Shown: piece after piece, positions 9,715 through 19,778 of the stretch
How the letters are laid out: each line of letters opens with the position of its first letter
Position numbering within the stretch: position 1 is the first letter of the stretch
NCBI GenBank assembly: GCA_027596195.1
Contig: JADGJG010000224.1
Coordinates: 1-29,985 of the forward strand
Direction of reading: 5' to 3'
Length of the DNA: 29,985 bases
From: Podochytrium sp. JEL0797
Taxonomy: Eukaryota; Chytridiomycota; Chytridiomycetes; Chytridiales; Chytriomycetaceae
Notes under the pieces: generated by a model
The model's database searches: none
Seen by the model: only the letters and a program-made list of their open reading frames with translations
Told to the model about the DNA's origin: nothing
Position numbers and translations under genes: made by a program

Positions 9715-11531
9715 TCAACCCCGACGTCTGCGAATCGACTTGCGACCATTACCACCACCCGCCACTGACGCACGACTCTGCTTCGCCCACTTGACAGCAA
9801 ACTCGGCATCCGCGTCGTTACACACGCGCGCGATTTGGACTTGGATTTCTTTGCTGATGGAAGGTCGCAGCATGAACGCGCCGTGGCCAATGTCGTATGC
9901 TTTGTTGGAGATGCCGTGTTCTGTGAGATCTAAACATTTTTGTTTAGAATCTCTGGAGGGAGGAGGCGCGCAAAAAGACAAACTCACAATCCGAAACTTC
10001 TTGCCCGTCAAACAAGAAATCGCGTTTCCCCACCACCACGTGGGAATGCTTTGGCATCGATTCAGGCCAGACGAGGATATGGTGCCATCGGAAGTGGCGG
10101 CACAGCGCAGAGGAAGTGTAGAGCTCGCGGGAGCAGAGCCAGTAGAGGAGGTATTCGTTGGCTTTGATGGTATCAGTGTTTCGGCCGGGGTGGCGGTATA
10201 CAAAGTCTAGGAGAGCCGTTTTAGATTTAAAAATAAGGGGGGGGGGGGGATAAGAAAACTCACTGAATGCAAGCGAAGGAAGCAACGGCATAAACACAAC
10301 CGGATCAAGCAACACGATCGACGCCGTATACTTTGAATAATTAATCAACGACCCCGCCACCGTCGTCCCCAACGAATGTCCCACGAAATGCGCCTTCGCG
10401 AATCCGTGAATATCGAGCATCGTTTCAATCTCTGAAATCGTCTGTTGCGTCGACGGCACGTGATCCACGAGACGCATTGACACGTGTGGGAATTCGAGGA
10501 CGAAGAGCGGGCGGGTGGGGTTATGGCGCATTACGCCGGAGAGGAAGTGGACGTAAGGGAACAGGCCGCATCCGATTCCGTGGAGGAAGACGAGGGGAAG
10601 TTTGTCGGATTCTTGTTGGGGGTCTGAGGAGGAGGTTGTGGGGAGGTAGACCCAGTAGTTGAGGGTTGCGTCCGAGTCGTGGTGGTATGGCCGATCAGCG
10701 GGGGTGACGCGCTTGAATCCGAGGAGAGACATGATCAAAAGCCCGAACGCTTCGAATCCCCATATGAAGACGTACAAAATCAATGGCTTGGGACGTGCAA
10801 TAATGGGATTGTAGTTCAGAATCACGGGCGAAATGTCCATATTGCGACCCGGTTGGATTTTGATGCTTTTCACCATCTCCATGTCGGAAATGTATCCGTT
10901 GAGTTCCGAGACGAGAGCGGGATCATGGGACAATTGGTCGTAGTTTTTGACAGAGAAGAAGGACCATGCGATCCTGCATTTGATTAAAACTGTCGTGTGA
11001 GTCTCGTGACCTTCGCATCCACCCAAACCTCAAATTAGTGCCACCCCATGAGGGGCGGGCATGCAGTCCCACTCACCAGTCTCTCAAGTTGTCTCTCCGC
11101 ACAAGGTAAAACTCGGACGCCTTCAACTGCCGCGTCGTCTTTGTCCAGTAAAACCAGCCCGAGAAAAACTCTTCGAACTGCACGTCACTCGAATCCAAGA
11201 ATTTGTAAAACATTTTGCCGCGCTCCATGGGAGACAGTTTTTGTGGGGTTGTGGGTTCTTGGATGCGTTTGTGTTGCAGGTGGAAGTAGACGAAGAAGGC
11301 GGTTTCGATGGCGGACCAGGCGGGGAGGAGGTTTTTGATCTTGGTGACGAGGTCCGTGTCGTCTTGGATGGTGGGGAAGGGGAGTATGGGGGAATATGGA
11401 GTGGAAGGGGTGGTGAGGAGGAGGTAGAGCTGCAGTGTCGTGTAGGCCGTTGCCACGAGCGGGATCAGGTCCATAATGAACGTGCCCGTTCGCAGGGCTA
11501 CAAGTGTGGGAAGGGAGTGGCCGATGGGCAT
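9715..11531 (-). CDS. Alpha/beta hydrolase paralogue 2, basic tail
   Basis: Four exons (11531-11077, 10973-10264, 10206-9988, 9929-9715) give 532 residues. It starts MPIGHSLPTLVALRTGTFIM with hydrophobic N-terminal helices and carries the family block FYLVRRDNLRDW, then IQPGRN and ARPKPLILYVF. The catalytic part has VFLHGIGCGLFPYVHF, LEFPHVSMRL and GHSLGT (Ser352). A candidate acid lies in GKRDFLFDG and a candidate His in IGHGAFML. It keeps the first and last intron positions of copy 1, lacks three internal ones, and has its own intron at SLAF^N. The C-terminus extends about 40 residues beyond the other copies and ends in GRKSIRRRRG, a basic tail absent from the paralogues. That tail could be a membrane, nucleolar or ER-retrieval signal, but none is proven. 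Substrate unknown. Confidence 0.88.
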
Positions 11532-11825
11532 GCTGGGAGATTAGGATACGGGAAGTGAAGTGGGTAGCTGGAGTTCACGGGAATGTGGACCGAGAGGGAA
11601 GGCGGAAGTGGGTGTGAGGATCTTCTTTTCGAGGTTTTGGGGAATCAAATCAAAAATTTCGTTGACATCCGGAAAATATGACCTGACGCGTGCATTTGTA
11701 AGGAACTCCCCTTGTATTTCTCGTTACCTATTCAGGCAGAATGTAGAATGGAAGGGGAGGAATGCATCCTCCGTACCCTTCTCAACAAATCAAAGCAATG
11801 ACACGAAAAGAGATTTGTAATATTA

Positions 11826-13384
11826 TTAACGGGTATTTTCTGCATCTTCACAAACTTGCGCAATCTGCTTCATCATCTTCCACTGCCTATCCGGCATGAA
11901 TAAAAAAGCGCCGTGATCACCCTCATTCATTGTGTGCTCGATACAATTCGTGTCCAAATAGTTTGACATTGCGTTCCCATCAAACAGCATGTCCTGCCGT
12001 CCGCCAATAATCAAATAGTGTTGTGGGAGTTCCTCTGGCCACACCAAATTGTGGTGCCAGCAGAAATGGCGAGAGATGGTGTTGGAGATGTGAATTTCAC
12101 GTGCCACGAAGGAGTGCAGCAAGAACTCGTTGGCCAGCGCGTCGTTCGTATTTTGGCCTGGATTCCGGTGAACGAAGTTGAACGCAAGCTCGGGAAGGGT
12201 GGCGAAAAACACGATAGGGTCCAACAGAGTTACAGACGCGACGTGGTGTTTCGAAAACTTGATCATCCATGACGCAACGGCGGAACCCCAAGAGTGTCCC
12301 ACAAAGTGTGCCTTGGAGAATCCATGCTCGGTCAACCTGACATTTTACGAGGGGGGTTCAGTTTAACAAACGAGACAGATTCTCTCTCAACTCACATTTC
12401 CTCAATACCAGAAACAGTTTCTTCCATCGTTGGAACATAAGGCGTAAAAAATCGCATTGCAACGTGTGGCAGCTCGACCAGGAAGATGGTGCGGGGCTGG
12501 CTTCGGCACAGATCGAAAATGAAGTAGAGATATTGAAAGAGTCCAACACCGATGCCATGAATAAACACGAGCGGATGCGTAGAAACCTCGGCCGTATTGG
12601 AATGGCGAACCCAATAACTGGAGCCTTGCTTGTTCACGAATCTGTCAAACCCCATCCAATTGAGTACAATGAATTCGACACATTGCAAGGTATTTGTGGC
12701 GGCGTAGAATATGAACGGCTTTGGATACGCGTCGACTCGGTTGTGGTTCAGTCTCACGTTGGAGATGCGTGGGTTTCGGCCCGGTTTGAATTTGATGTTC
12801 AGTTGGCGATGGCAAATCGACAAAACACCCTCCATTTCGCGAAGGTATGGCTCTTTGATCGGGTCGTTGAGAATCGCGTCGTAGGATGATTCGGAGAACA
12901 TGGCCCACGCGAGCCTGTCATAAGGAAACAGCCATTACAAATCCGCAGGAACACGATGACGCAATTCCCTTCTGACTCACCAGTCGCGCATATTGTCCTT
13001 TTGCACAAGACGCAGGTCCTTGGTCTCCACCTGTCGCATCGACGTTGTCCAATAGAACCAACCTGCAAGGAATTCTTGCAAATTGGGGTATGCGAGAATC
13101 TTTTTCCACACTCGTTTTCGATCCCGCAATGAAAGGATTGGTGCCAGTTGCGGCTCCTGCAGCGTCTTGTGGTGTGAATGGAAATGCAGAAAGAATGCAG
13201 CTTCGATGTAGATGTAGATGGTGAGAAGAGATGACCAGCTGAACCATTCGCCGCTCTTCATTCCCTGCATATGCAAGACGGCAAGGGTGAGGGCGGACAT
13301 GGCTGCCAGATGCGGGATCGCGTGGATCGCAAGACTCGAAAGCTGAACTAGCTTTAGATTGAGCGGCGTGTGTGGGATCGGCAT
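11826..13384 (-). CDS. Alpha/beta hydrolase paralogue 3
   Basis: Three exons (13384-12981, 12914-12396, 12336-11826) give 477 residues, the shortest and least interrupted copy. It begins MPIPHTPLNLKLVQLSS, with family blocks LRLVQKDNMRDW, FKPGRNP and DAYPKPFIFYA. The catalytic half has VFIHGIGVGLFQYLYF, VELPHVAMRF and a GHSWGS elbow (Ser323; Trp replaces the Leu of the other copies). Candidate Asp is in GGRQDMLFDG and candidate His449 in GDHGAFLF. It shares only the first intron (after MRDW) with its paralogues. Its second intron, just before LTEHGFSKAHFVGHS, is unique. The 294-bp gap to copy 2 and the 188-bp gap to copy 4 hold no other gene. Enzymatic competence looks intact; the substrate is unknown. 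Confidence 0.88.
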
Positions 13385-13572
13385 CTGACGTCTGAAACCA
13401 GAAACGAGATTTCAACAGAGTTTCGTGGAAATTGGGTGAAAAATTTTCGGTGACAATTCTGCGAAAGATCTTTGTCACATGGCCTTGTCACGCGCAAAGA
13501 AAGAACGACAAAAAAAAGCGAATAATCATTTTTACAATCATTTTTATTTCATGCAACTCCTCGATACGTCTC

Positions 13573-15305
13573 TCAAGCATGGATCTCGCGCGCCATATCC
13601 GCAATCTTGGCGACAACCTCCTGCTGCACGTGCGGAGTAAACAGAAACTCGCCGTGATCCAAATCGTACGCAGTGTAGTTCACTTTGCTGTCGACAAGAT
13701 ATTTCTCGACCTGACAGACGTCAATCAACAAATCCTGGCGACTCACAACAACGTGGTGGTTTTTTGGCAGGTCCTCGGCCCAAATCATGGCTTGATGCCA
13801 GATAAAGTCTGTGGAAATCAAATCAAGAAAACGCGAAAATGAGCATAGGGTGCAAGAAGGTCAAACTGACAAAGAAACTCACGTCGTGAGATGGTGTGTG
13901 AAATGTACAGTTCTCTCGAGCACAGCCAACGCGTCATGAACTCGTTTGCCTTTGTTGTTTCAGTGTTGTGCCCAGGGTTGCGGTGGACAAAGTTGAAGGC
14001 GAGGGAAGGATGGAATGTGGTGAAAACTATGGGATCCAACAGAACACTGGATGCGCAATACTTTGAGTGCTTGATCATCCATGCGGCTCTGTAAAGAGAA
14101 AGCGTGTTTGTCAGAGTGGGTTCGTGGGGGATTGGGAGCCGGAGAGGGACGTACGACGCGGATCCCAGTGAATGGCCAACTACAAGCGCTTTTGACACGC
14201 CATGCACATCGAGCATCGTTTCAACTTCAAAAACAGTCTGCTCCATGGATGGGACGTGGGAGCAAAGTTGCATGGCCACATGGGGGCTTTCGACAAGGAA
14301 AATCGATGAAGTCGACGAATGCAGCATCATTTGCCGGATCAACAGTGCGTAGGGAAACAAGCCACAGCCGATACCGTGAAAAAATCTAATGTGTGTAAGT
14401 TGAGCATGAATAAATGAGAAAGTTGCAGATTTCAAAACGTACACAATCGGCATTCCCTTGGAATTCTTGTTTCCTGTTGGGTGAAACGCCCAATAGTTGA
14501 TTCCATTAGTTGCATCAACCCAATTTCCTTCCTGTTTCAGAAGACTTGATCTTCTGAAGCCCATGGAGTACAAGAATGCGAACGCAGCTGTTTCAGCTGC
14601 ATTCACGGCCGCGTAGAATAACAGGGGTCGCGGCGACGCATCCACAGAGTTGTAGTTCAAAATGACAGGTTCCATATCCGTATTCCTCCCAGGTTGGAGA
14701 ATGATGTTCTTGGAAAGCTCAAAGTCCAAGACGAAATTGTTGAGCTCAGCAACAAACGGTTGCATCTTGGGATCTCTCAGCAAGTCATTGTAGGAGCGAG
14801 CGCCATACAGCATCCAAGAGAACCTGTAAAAGCATGCTTAGAAATGTTGATTTGATGAGAAATAACAATCAATTCTCACTGACCAATCGCGAAAATTGTC
14901 CCGCCGAATCAGATGGAACTCATCTGGAGACACTTGGCGCTTCGAATCAGCCCAATAGAACCATCCAGCAAAGTATTCGCGAAAGTCTCCGTCGGAGTGG
15001 TCGAGGATTCGAAAGAAGGTTTTGCCGCGTTCGGACTCGGCAATGGGTGGTGGGGCAACGGGTTTCTGCAAGCGCTTGTGCTCAAAGTAGAAATACACCA
15101 GGAAAGCAGTTTCCACATGGCAATAGAGGAACAGCAGATTTGTAAGATTGGAAGGAGATGGGGCGACTTGTTCGTGGTTGGAATGTGACTCAAGAAGTTG
15201 CCACAGTTGCTGCATCGAAGCGATGACGGCGACGAATGGAAGCATATCGATCAGCCATGTGCCGAGACGGAGGAGAAGCACGAGTGCGAAGTGTCCATTG
15301 GTCAT
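13573..15305 (-). CDS. Alpha/beta hydrolase paralogue 4
   Basis: Five exons (15305-14884, 14823-14443, 14385-14155, 14088-13883, 13808-13573) give 491 residues. Motifs in order: hydrophobic N-terminal segments (LGTWLIDMLPFVAVIASM, LLFLYCHVETAFLVYFYF), FHLIRRDNFRDW, LQPGRN, FFHGIGCGLFPYALL, VESPHVAMQL, GHSLGS (Ser340), SRQDLLID (candidate Asp) and LDHGEFLF (candidate His). Four of its introns sit at the same positions and phases as in copy 1, and exon 3 is 231 nt in both. The outermost members of the array are therefore structurally the most alike. The first donor reads GTCAGT. The third intron (66 nt) has no stop in frame, so a retained-intron product would stay open. Divergent from VPS18 across 254 bp. 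Substrate unknown. Confidence 0.88.
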
Positions 15306-15559
15306 TTTTGTCTAAGTTGCGAATCAAATTGATCGTGGATTATTAACCTGGACAAGGGGTGATTAGAAATGGAGTGACTCACTGGCACGGTGCTGACTGG
15401 GCAATGTGAGTGCAGCACAACTGAAACTGGAGCGAAGTGCGACGCAGCGAGAATCGCGTTTCTGGGACTTTTTTGACAGCGATCGATCGCGACGGGAAAG
15501 ATTGGCGGGTGGCTCGATTTTGTTTCCCGCCCATTTCCTTTTCCACATTCGAAGAAGAA
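15306..15559. promoter_or_regulatory. Divergent promoter, hydrolase 4 / VPS18
   Basis: 254 bp between two start codons. It contains TTTCCCGCCC at 15523-15532, about 30 bp before the VPS18 ATG, and TTGGCGGG at about 15502-15509. Both resemble the E2F/MBF-type core TTTSSCGC on opposite strands. The resemblance is seen in the sequence; any binding is speculative. Confidence 0.35.
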
Positions 15560-18500
15560 ATGGCGGACCTCTTTGACGAATTCAACGCGCACAGCAGTTC
15601 TGCACCCAGAAATATCCACGGCCTCCTGGTACGTCTGAATAATGCGCCTGCTTAAACAACTTCTTACATCGACTCTGTCTCCCAGCAACTGGCTGGCACC
15701 AAGGCCACAGCCAACGACGACGGGATCTTTGCGCTGGACCGAGTGCAGTTCTCGTTCCCAGGGTCGCTGGTGGCGATGGCCGTCGAGAACAATATGATGG
15801 CAGTGTGCTTGGTCTCGCCAGCGACGGCTTCGCAGTTCCTGTTCTGGATCGACCTGGGCCAGAGCCAGTCGATCGAAGGTGCGCTTTCTTGGATGCGATC
15901 CCTTTGAATGCGTGTCCTGATTGCTTCTGTCGTTCGCAGAAATCGAAATCCCGATCCGCGTCAAAAACGACTACGTTCGAAGAATGTTCATGGATCCAAC
16001 TGCTCGGCATATCATCATTTCCACAGAGCTTGGCGACAACTTTTATATGTATCGCGGGTGGAAGAAGCCAAAGTCTCTTGCGAAATTCAAGGTGCGACTT
16101 GTCCGTGCCAACTCTTTCTGTTGCTCAGCCCGTTTTACGACAGGGCATTATTATCGAGTGCATCGCATGGGGGAATCCAGCACGCAATCAGCCTGAATCG
16201 AATACTGGCTTGATCCTGATTGGCTCGAAGCAGGGCCATATATTCGAATGCGAACTCCAGGCCTCGGACGAATATTTCAAACGAGAGGAGAGACACTTTC
16301 AGCAGGTGATTGATCGAAATCTCCATGCGTGTCCCTCTGACTCTTGCCGCTCAGATCTTTTCAATGCCCGAAGACCTCCCTGTTTTGGGAATTCGAAAGC
16401 TCAAATTCCCAACGTATGCGAATCGATTTGCTGTCGCTGTGACAACGCCGAACCGAATCTATCAGTTTATTGGGACTGCTTTCGATAGCGCCGAGTCCGG
16501 GGGATTTTCGAATCTGTTTAGTTTGGCGGACGCTTCGTCAAGTACCAACGCGTTTTTTCGATCCCAAGGCGAGGAGACCCCTAAAATTCTTCGAATTCAG
16601 ACTACCAGGAGCTTCCTACAATCAGCAAAGACCCTTTGCAAGTATGGTCAGTCGCGCTCGAGGATGGAGAAGGCCTGAGTCACAAGAAATTTGCGTGGTT
16701 GACTGGTTCGCACCACCGCCTCTCTCGCTCCCCATTCTCTCATTGATTCATTTCTCGTAGAGCCGGGTGTATTTTCTGGAGATTTCGATTTGTCAAACTC
16801 TCAATCGGATTCGGTGATGACCAACGCGGAGCTTCACCCGTATGTTTTTGTTGCCGGATTTTGTTGAACGCTTGCTGATTCCAGCCACCGCAGCGTCCCG
16901 TTTCAACACGACAATCCCCCTCTGTCTGTTGTTGTTACGGAGTTTCATTACATTGTGCTTTACGCTGATCACATTCAGGCGATCTCGGCTCTGACGAATG
17001 ATTTGGTGTTTGAGGAGCAATTTGTGTTGGTGGGTACTTCAACTTAGCCTTTTAGGAATTTGCGTCTAATTTATTTCGCAGGAGGAAAACGAATGCGTTC
17101 ACTCGTTGGTTCGTTCGTGTTTCGATTTTGCCACCAGAATATACGATTAACGACCACCCTCAGGTTGTTGACGGATTGAAGGGAACCTACTGGGTCTACA
17201 CGAACGTTTCTGTATACGAAATTATCGTCAACGACGAGGATCGAGACGTCTGGAAGATTTACTTGTCCCGCAAAAACTTTGAAACTGCCTTGACTTTTGC
17301 GAAAACGGAAACGGAACGAGACCGCGTCATTACGGCCCAAGCGGAGCATTATTTCGCCGAGAAGAGATACCGCCTCGCCGCGACTTACTTTGCCCAGTCG
17401 TTGTCGCTGTCGTTTGAGGAAGTGGCGCTTCGCTTCATTGGGTTGAACGAGAATGGAGCGTTGAAGCAGTTTCTGTTGAAGAAGTCTGAGACTTTGAAAC
17501 CGAATGTGAGTTGGATGACTGTTTGTTTGAGGGCACTTTGGCTGTTTTCTCATTGCGAACCTTCAGGAGCAAACTCAAATGACGATTCTGTGCATGTGGT
17601 TCGCATCCACCTCTCCTGTGTATCACGGCGCCTTCTGAATCAATCTCGATTTTTTTAGGCTCTTGGAGTTGTATGTGCACGAGCTCGATGCTGCGGAAAC
17701 CAAGCTTGCTGGAGCCGACGCGCCACTTTACACAAACCCGATTGAAGAGACGGGATCCAACGCGAAAGAGATCAACATGATTCGAGAGAAGTTGCGCCAA
17801 TTCATTATTCAGCACAAGGTTTGAGTGCATTCATTGGCGGTGGATCCCGGTTTCAAAATTGCTAAGCCAAAATCGCCGCAGCTTGCCATTGATATCGAAG
17901 GGGCTTTTACGCTTTTCTCCAGTCATGGGCGGACACAAGAGATGCTCTTTTTGGCTGGTATGATTCCTGTTTGTAAATGATTGCGCCTGGTTTAACATGT
18001 TCCATGCTCTCTCATTCAGAGGAAATCGGAGATTACGAACGAATCATCAATCACTGGATCACAAAGAAGGAATGGATGAGGGCTCTTGATGTTTTGAACA
18101 AGCAGGTTGGGAAACGATGACTTCGTGTTTGTCTTGTGTGTGTTGTAACACGCGTTTGTTCTTTTCGATTCAGAATTCCGATGCTTTCTTTTACAAGTTC
18201 TCTGCCGTTCTTATCGACGCGATTCCCGTCGACTTGATCAACTGTTGGATTCAGCACCCCAGTTTGGATCCGAAACGACTGCTCCCCGCCTTACTGAAAT
18301 ACGAGTCCAAGCAGCAATCCGCGATGGCGGACGACTTTGTTGAGTAAATTTTCGCTGTTTGATTTCGATGTTTCTCTGACTGACGGGGTGCGCAGAATCA
18401 AGCCATTCGATACCTCAACCACGTTATTCAACGCATGGAAAACACGGACGCTTCGATCCACAATTACTTGCTCTCTCTGTATGTCTCACTTGCAAAGTCG

Positions 18501-19662
18501 GACAAGGAGCGCGGGTTGGTTGCCTTCTTGATTTCTCAGGTGATTTTCCTTGAGATTGTCGTCAGACTGTGAAGTGCGCTGCGGCTTTCTAACAAAACGA
18601 TCAGGATGAGGACTCGCACTACGACGTTCAATACGCCCTGCGTCTGTGTATGAAGGAGGGTCTTGTTCAATCGAGCATTTTGATTTACTCGAAGCTTGGG
18701 CTGTATGAGCAGGCTGTGGATCTTGCACTCAAGGTATTGGCATGCGTTTCTCGCGGTTTAGTTTTTTTTTCTGACAAGCTTCGATTTAGAATCACGAGCT
18801 TCAGCTGGCCCAAATTAACGCGGATAAACCCATTGATGACGAAATCTTGAGAAAGAAGCTCTGGTTGAAAATTGCTCGCCACGTTGTCGACGAGCGCAAA
18901 GATATCAAGCAGTTGAGTTTTCCCTTGCTGAGCGACCAAAGAACGACCTTCTCATTTGGTGCCAATCCAGGGCCATCGAATTCTTGAAGCAGAGCGACCT
19001 ATTGCGCATCGAAGACATCCTCCCATTCTTCCCCGACTTCGTCCTTATTGACGACTTCAAGTCCGATCTCTGCCAAGCCTTGGAGGAATACAACGAGCAT
19101 ATCGAGCAGCTCAAGGAGGACATGGACGAAGCGACGCGAAGTGCTCAAAACATTCGCAAAGACATTCAGAATCTCAAAAACCGAAGCCTCGTGATCCACG
19201 TCACGGAGCAGTGTTCCGTGTGCGCCTTGTCTCTGCTGACTCGGCAGTTTTTGGTGTTTCCTTGCAAACATGTGTTTCATTCGGATTGTTTGGCGAATAT
19301 GGTTTGGGCGTCGTTTTTTTCTTGTTTTGTATTTCATTCTTATCGCGTTTCTAATCTACTTGTGAACAGTTGCTGGCCAATGCAAATAGCTCGAGAGTGG
19401 CGAAATTGCAGCAGCTCAAGAAGCGTCTAGAGAGCGTGAGTGGTGGGAAACGGCTGTTTGAAAACGTTGACGTGGCGGAGGTGACGGGTGTAAAGGTACT
19501 CGTATATTTTTGAGATGCGCCGCAATTTCCTCTCATCTAAACCGTCTCGTTCGTTCGCAGGAGGAATACGAGCACGAGCTGTCGAGTGAATGCCCGCTTT
19601 GCAACGAAATTATGATCAAGTCGGTCAACAAGCCGTTCGATGGTGAGATTATCTTGTCCTGA
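15560..19662 (+). CDS. VPS18: Vacuolar sorting protein Vps18 (HOPS/CORVET core)
   Basis: Twenty-one exons give 977 residues, matching the usual Vps18 length: 15560-15628, 15686-15878, 15940-16091, 16144-16305, 16355-16541, 16601-16705, 16761-16839, 16885-17029, 17082-17108, 17164-17505, 17567-17598, 17659-17818, 17882-17957, 18020-18105, 18174-18338, 18396-18539, 18605-18733, 18790-18911, 18971-19301, 19370-19495, 19561-19662. Vps18/Pep3 is a core subunit of the HOPS and CORVET tethers at vacuole and endosome. The N-terminal half is the propeller region (TGLILIGSKQGHIFECEL, KKFAWLT, VVDGLKGTYWVYTN). The middle is alpha-solenoid (DRDVWKIYLSRKNFETAL, AIHNYLLSLYVSLAKS, DILPFFPDFVLIDDFK). The C-terminus is a RING-H2 finger with C873, C876, C890, H892, H895, C898, C955 and C958. 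Exons of 27 and 32 nt were needed to keep phase. Donors GTTCGT, GTTGAG and GTTCGC are used at four sites. Confidence 0.93.
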
Positions 19663-19778
19663 TTCCTGATTGTGCCTCCAATAACAATATTCCTTTTTCT
19701 GACAGACGACTTATCTCTTTCTGTGTTTTGATTTTGTGGGGTGAAAAAAAAAGATTGAATTTTTTCGCTCGAAAACGA

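Noticed and set aside
15302..15964. Minus-strand frame of 220 codons
   Set aside because: It spans the hydrolase 4/VPS18 promoter and VPS18 exon 2 in antisense. It has no family motif.
16560..16680. Apparent double frameshift in VPS18, with a tempting KFFEFRLPGASYN in a third frame
   Set aside because: A canonical 59-nt intron at 16542-16600, with a CCCTAAAA branch-like site, joins the flanking frames without any frameshift and gives SSNYQELPTISKDPLQVW. The third-frame similarity is chance.
18330..18400. Apparent one-base frameshift in VPS18 if GTAAAT is used as donor
   Set aside because: Using the adjacent GTTGAG donor at 18339 restores phase and gives ADDFNQAIRYLNH, in line with the family.
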